From assembly GCA_910576915.1 (NCBI GenBank), contig CAJTJT010000004.1:111135-125872 (forward strand): a stretch of 14,738 nucleotides of DNA, in the 5' to 3' direction. The notes beneath the pieces were generated by a model that did no database searches, had not been told where the DNA came from, and saw only the letters and a program-made list of their open reading frames with translations. The position numbers and the translations under genes were made by a program. The DNA is from an uncultured Elusimicrobiales bacterium (lineage in GTDB: Bacteria > Elusimicrobiota > Elusimicrobia > Elusimicrobiales > Elusimicrobiaceae). Of this stretch, positions 14,661-14,738 are shown in pieces. Position 1 is the first letter of the stretch, and each line of letters opens with the position of its first letter.

Positions 14661-14738
14661 GACTGGACTGGACTGGACTGGACTGGACTGGACTGGACTG
14701 GACTGGACTGGACTGGACTGGACTGGACTGGACTGGAC
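14661..14738 (+). repeat. Tandem pentanucleotide array (GACTG)15.6, open at the window end
   Basis: GACTG is repeated exactly 15 times plus three bases up to the last base of the window, so the true length is unknown. Being a non-multiple of three, it would shift frame on each unit change if it lay in a gene beyond the edge. It is also a natural place for an assembly to break. Confidence 0.97.

Overview
The window looks like a chromosomal segment of a Gram-negative (diderm) bacterium, most likely a gut member of the Elusimicrobiota. This is inferred from protein style, not from a marker gene. The supporting points are a TolC-type channel and a FadL-type porin, two type IV pilin genes with the leader/helix motif GFTLIELLVVVLIIGIL that is repeated many times in Elusimicrobium-like genomes, and a coding G+C near 50 percent.

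Layout. (1) 1-270: the 3' end of an unrecognised plus-strand gene, then a strong bidirectional terminator. (2) 274-780: type IV pilin-like gene on the minus strand. (3) 939-5464: a compact minus-strand operon, transcribed TolC-type channel -> MacA-type adaptor -> MacB/LolD-type ATPase -> MacB-type permease, encoding a complete tripartite ABC efflux or secretion system in which the MacB ATPase and permease are separate proteins. (4) 5581-9511: plus-strand genes for an unknown exported protein, a small DUF486/DMT membrane protein, a dCMP deaminase, a membrane-anchored TPR protein and a FadL-family outer membrane protein, in short transcription units separated by good terminators. (5) 9534-10424: a second pilin gene surrounded and invaded by palindromic GTCATTCCCG...GGGATGAC repeats. 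(6) 10560-11594: MutY on the minus strand. (7) 11595-12176: an AT-rich, palindrome-bearing intergenic region ending in a strong promoter with repeated TGACAT operator half-sites. (8) 12177-12773: a two-domain protein of unknown function with a winged-helix-like C-terminus. (9) 12774-14738: almost 2 kb with no convincing gene. It is first moderate in G+C, then very AT-rich, and it ends in three simple-sequence arrays, (GGGCTT)10, (GAAGG)4 and (GACTG)15.6, that run off the window.

The most unusual points are these. A 111-bp palindromic repeat is inserted in frame inside the leader-peptide region of the second pilin gene. A related repeat sits in the loop of the terminator shared by the porin and that pilin gene. 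Five genes have a -10 box only 6-8 bases before the start codon and no Shine-Dalgarno sequence, so they are probably read from leaderless mRNAs. A helically phased TGACAT operator array lies in front of the unknown regulator-like gene. Tandem arrays of two different unit lengths close the window.

Functionally, most of the window concerns the cell envelope (pili, efflux, porin, TPR anchor), with two nucleotide/DNA-maintenance genes (dCMP deaminase, MutY) interspersed.
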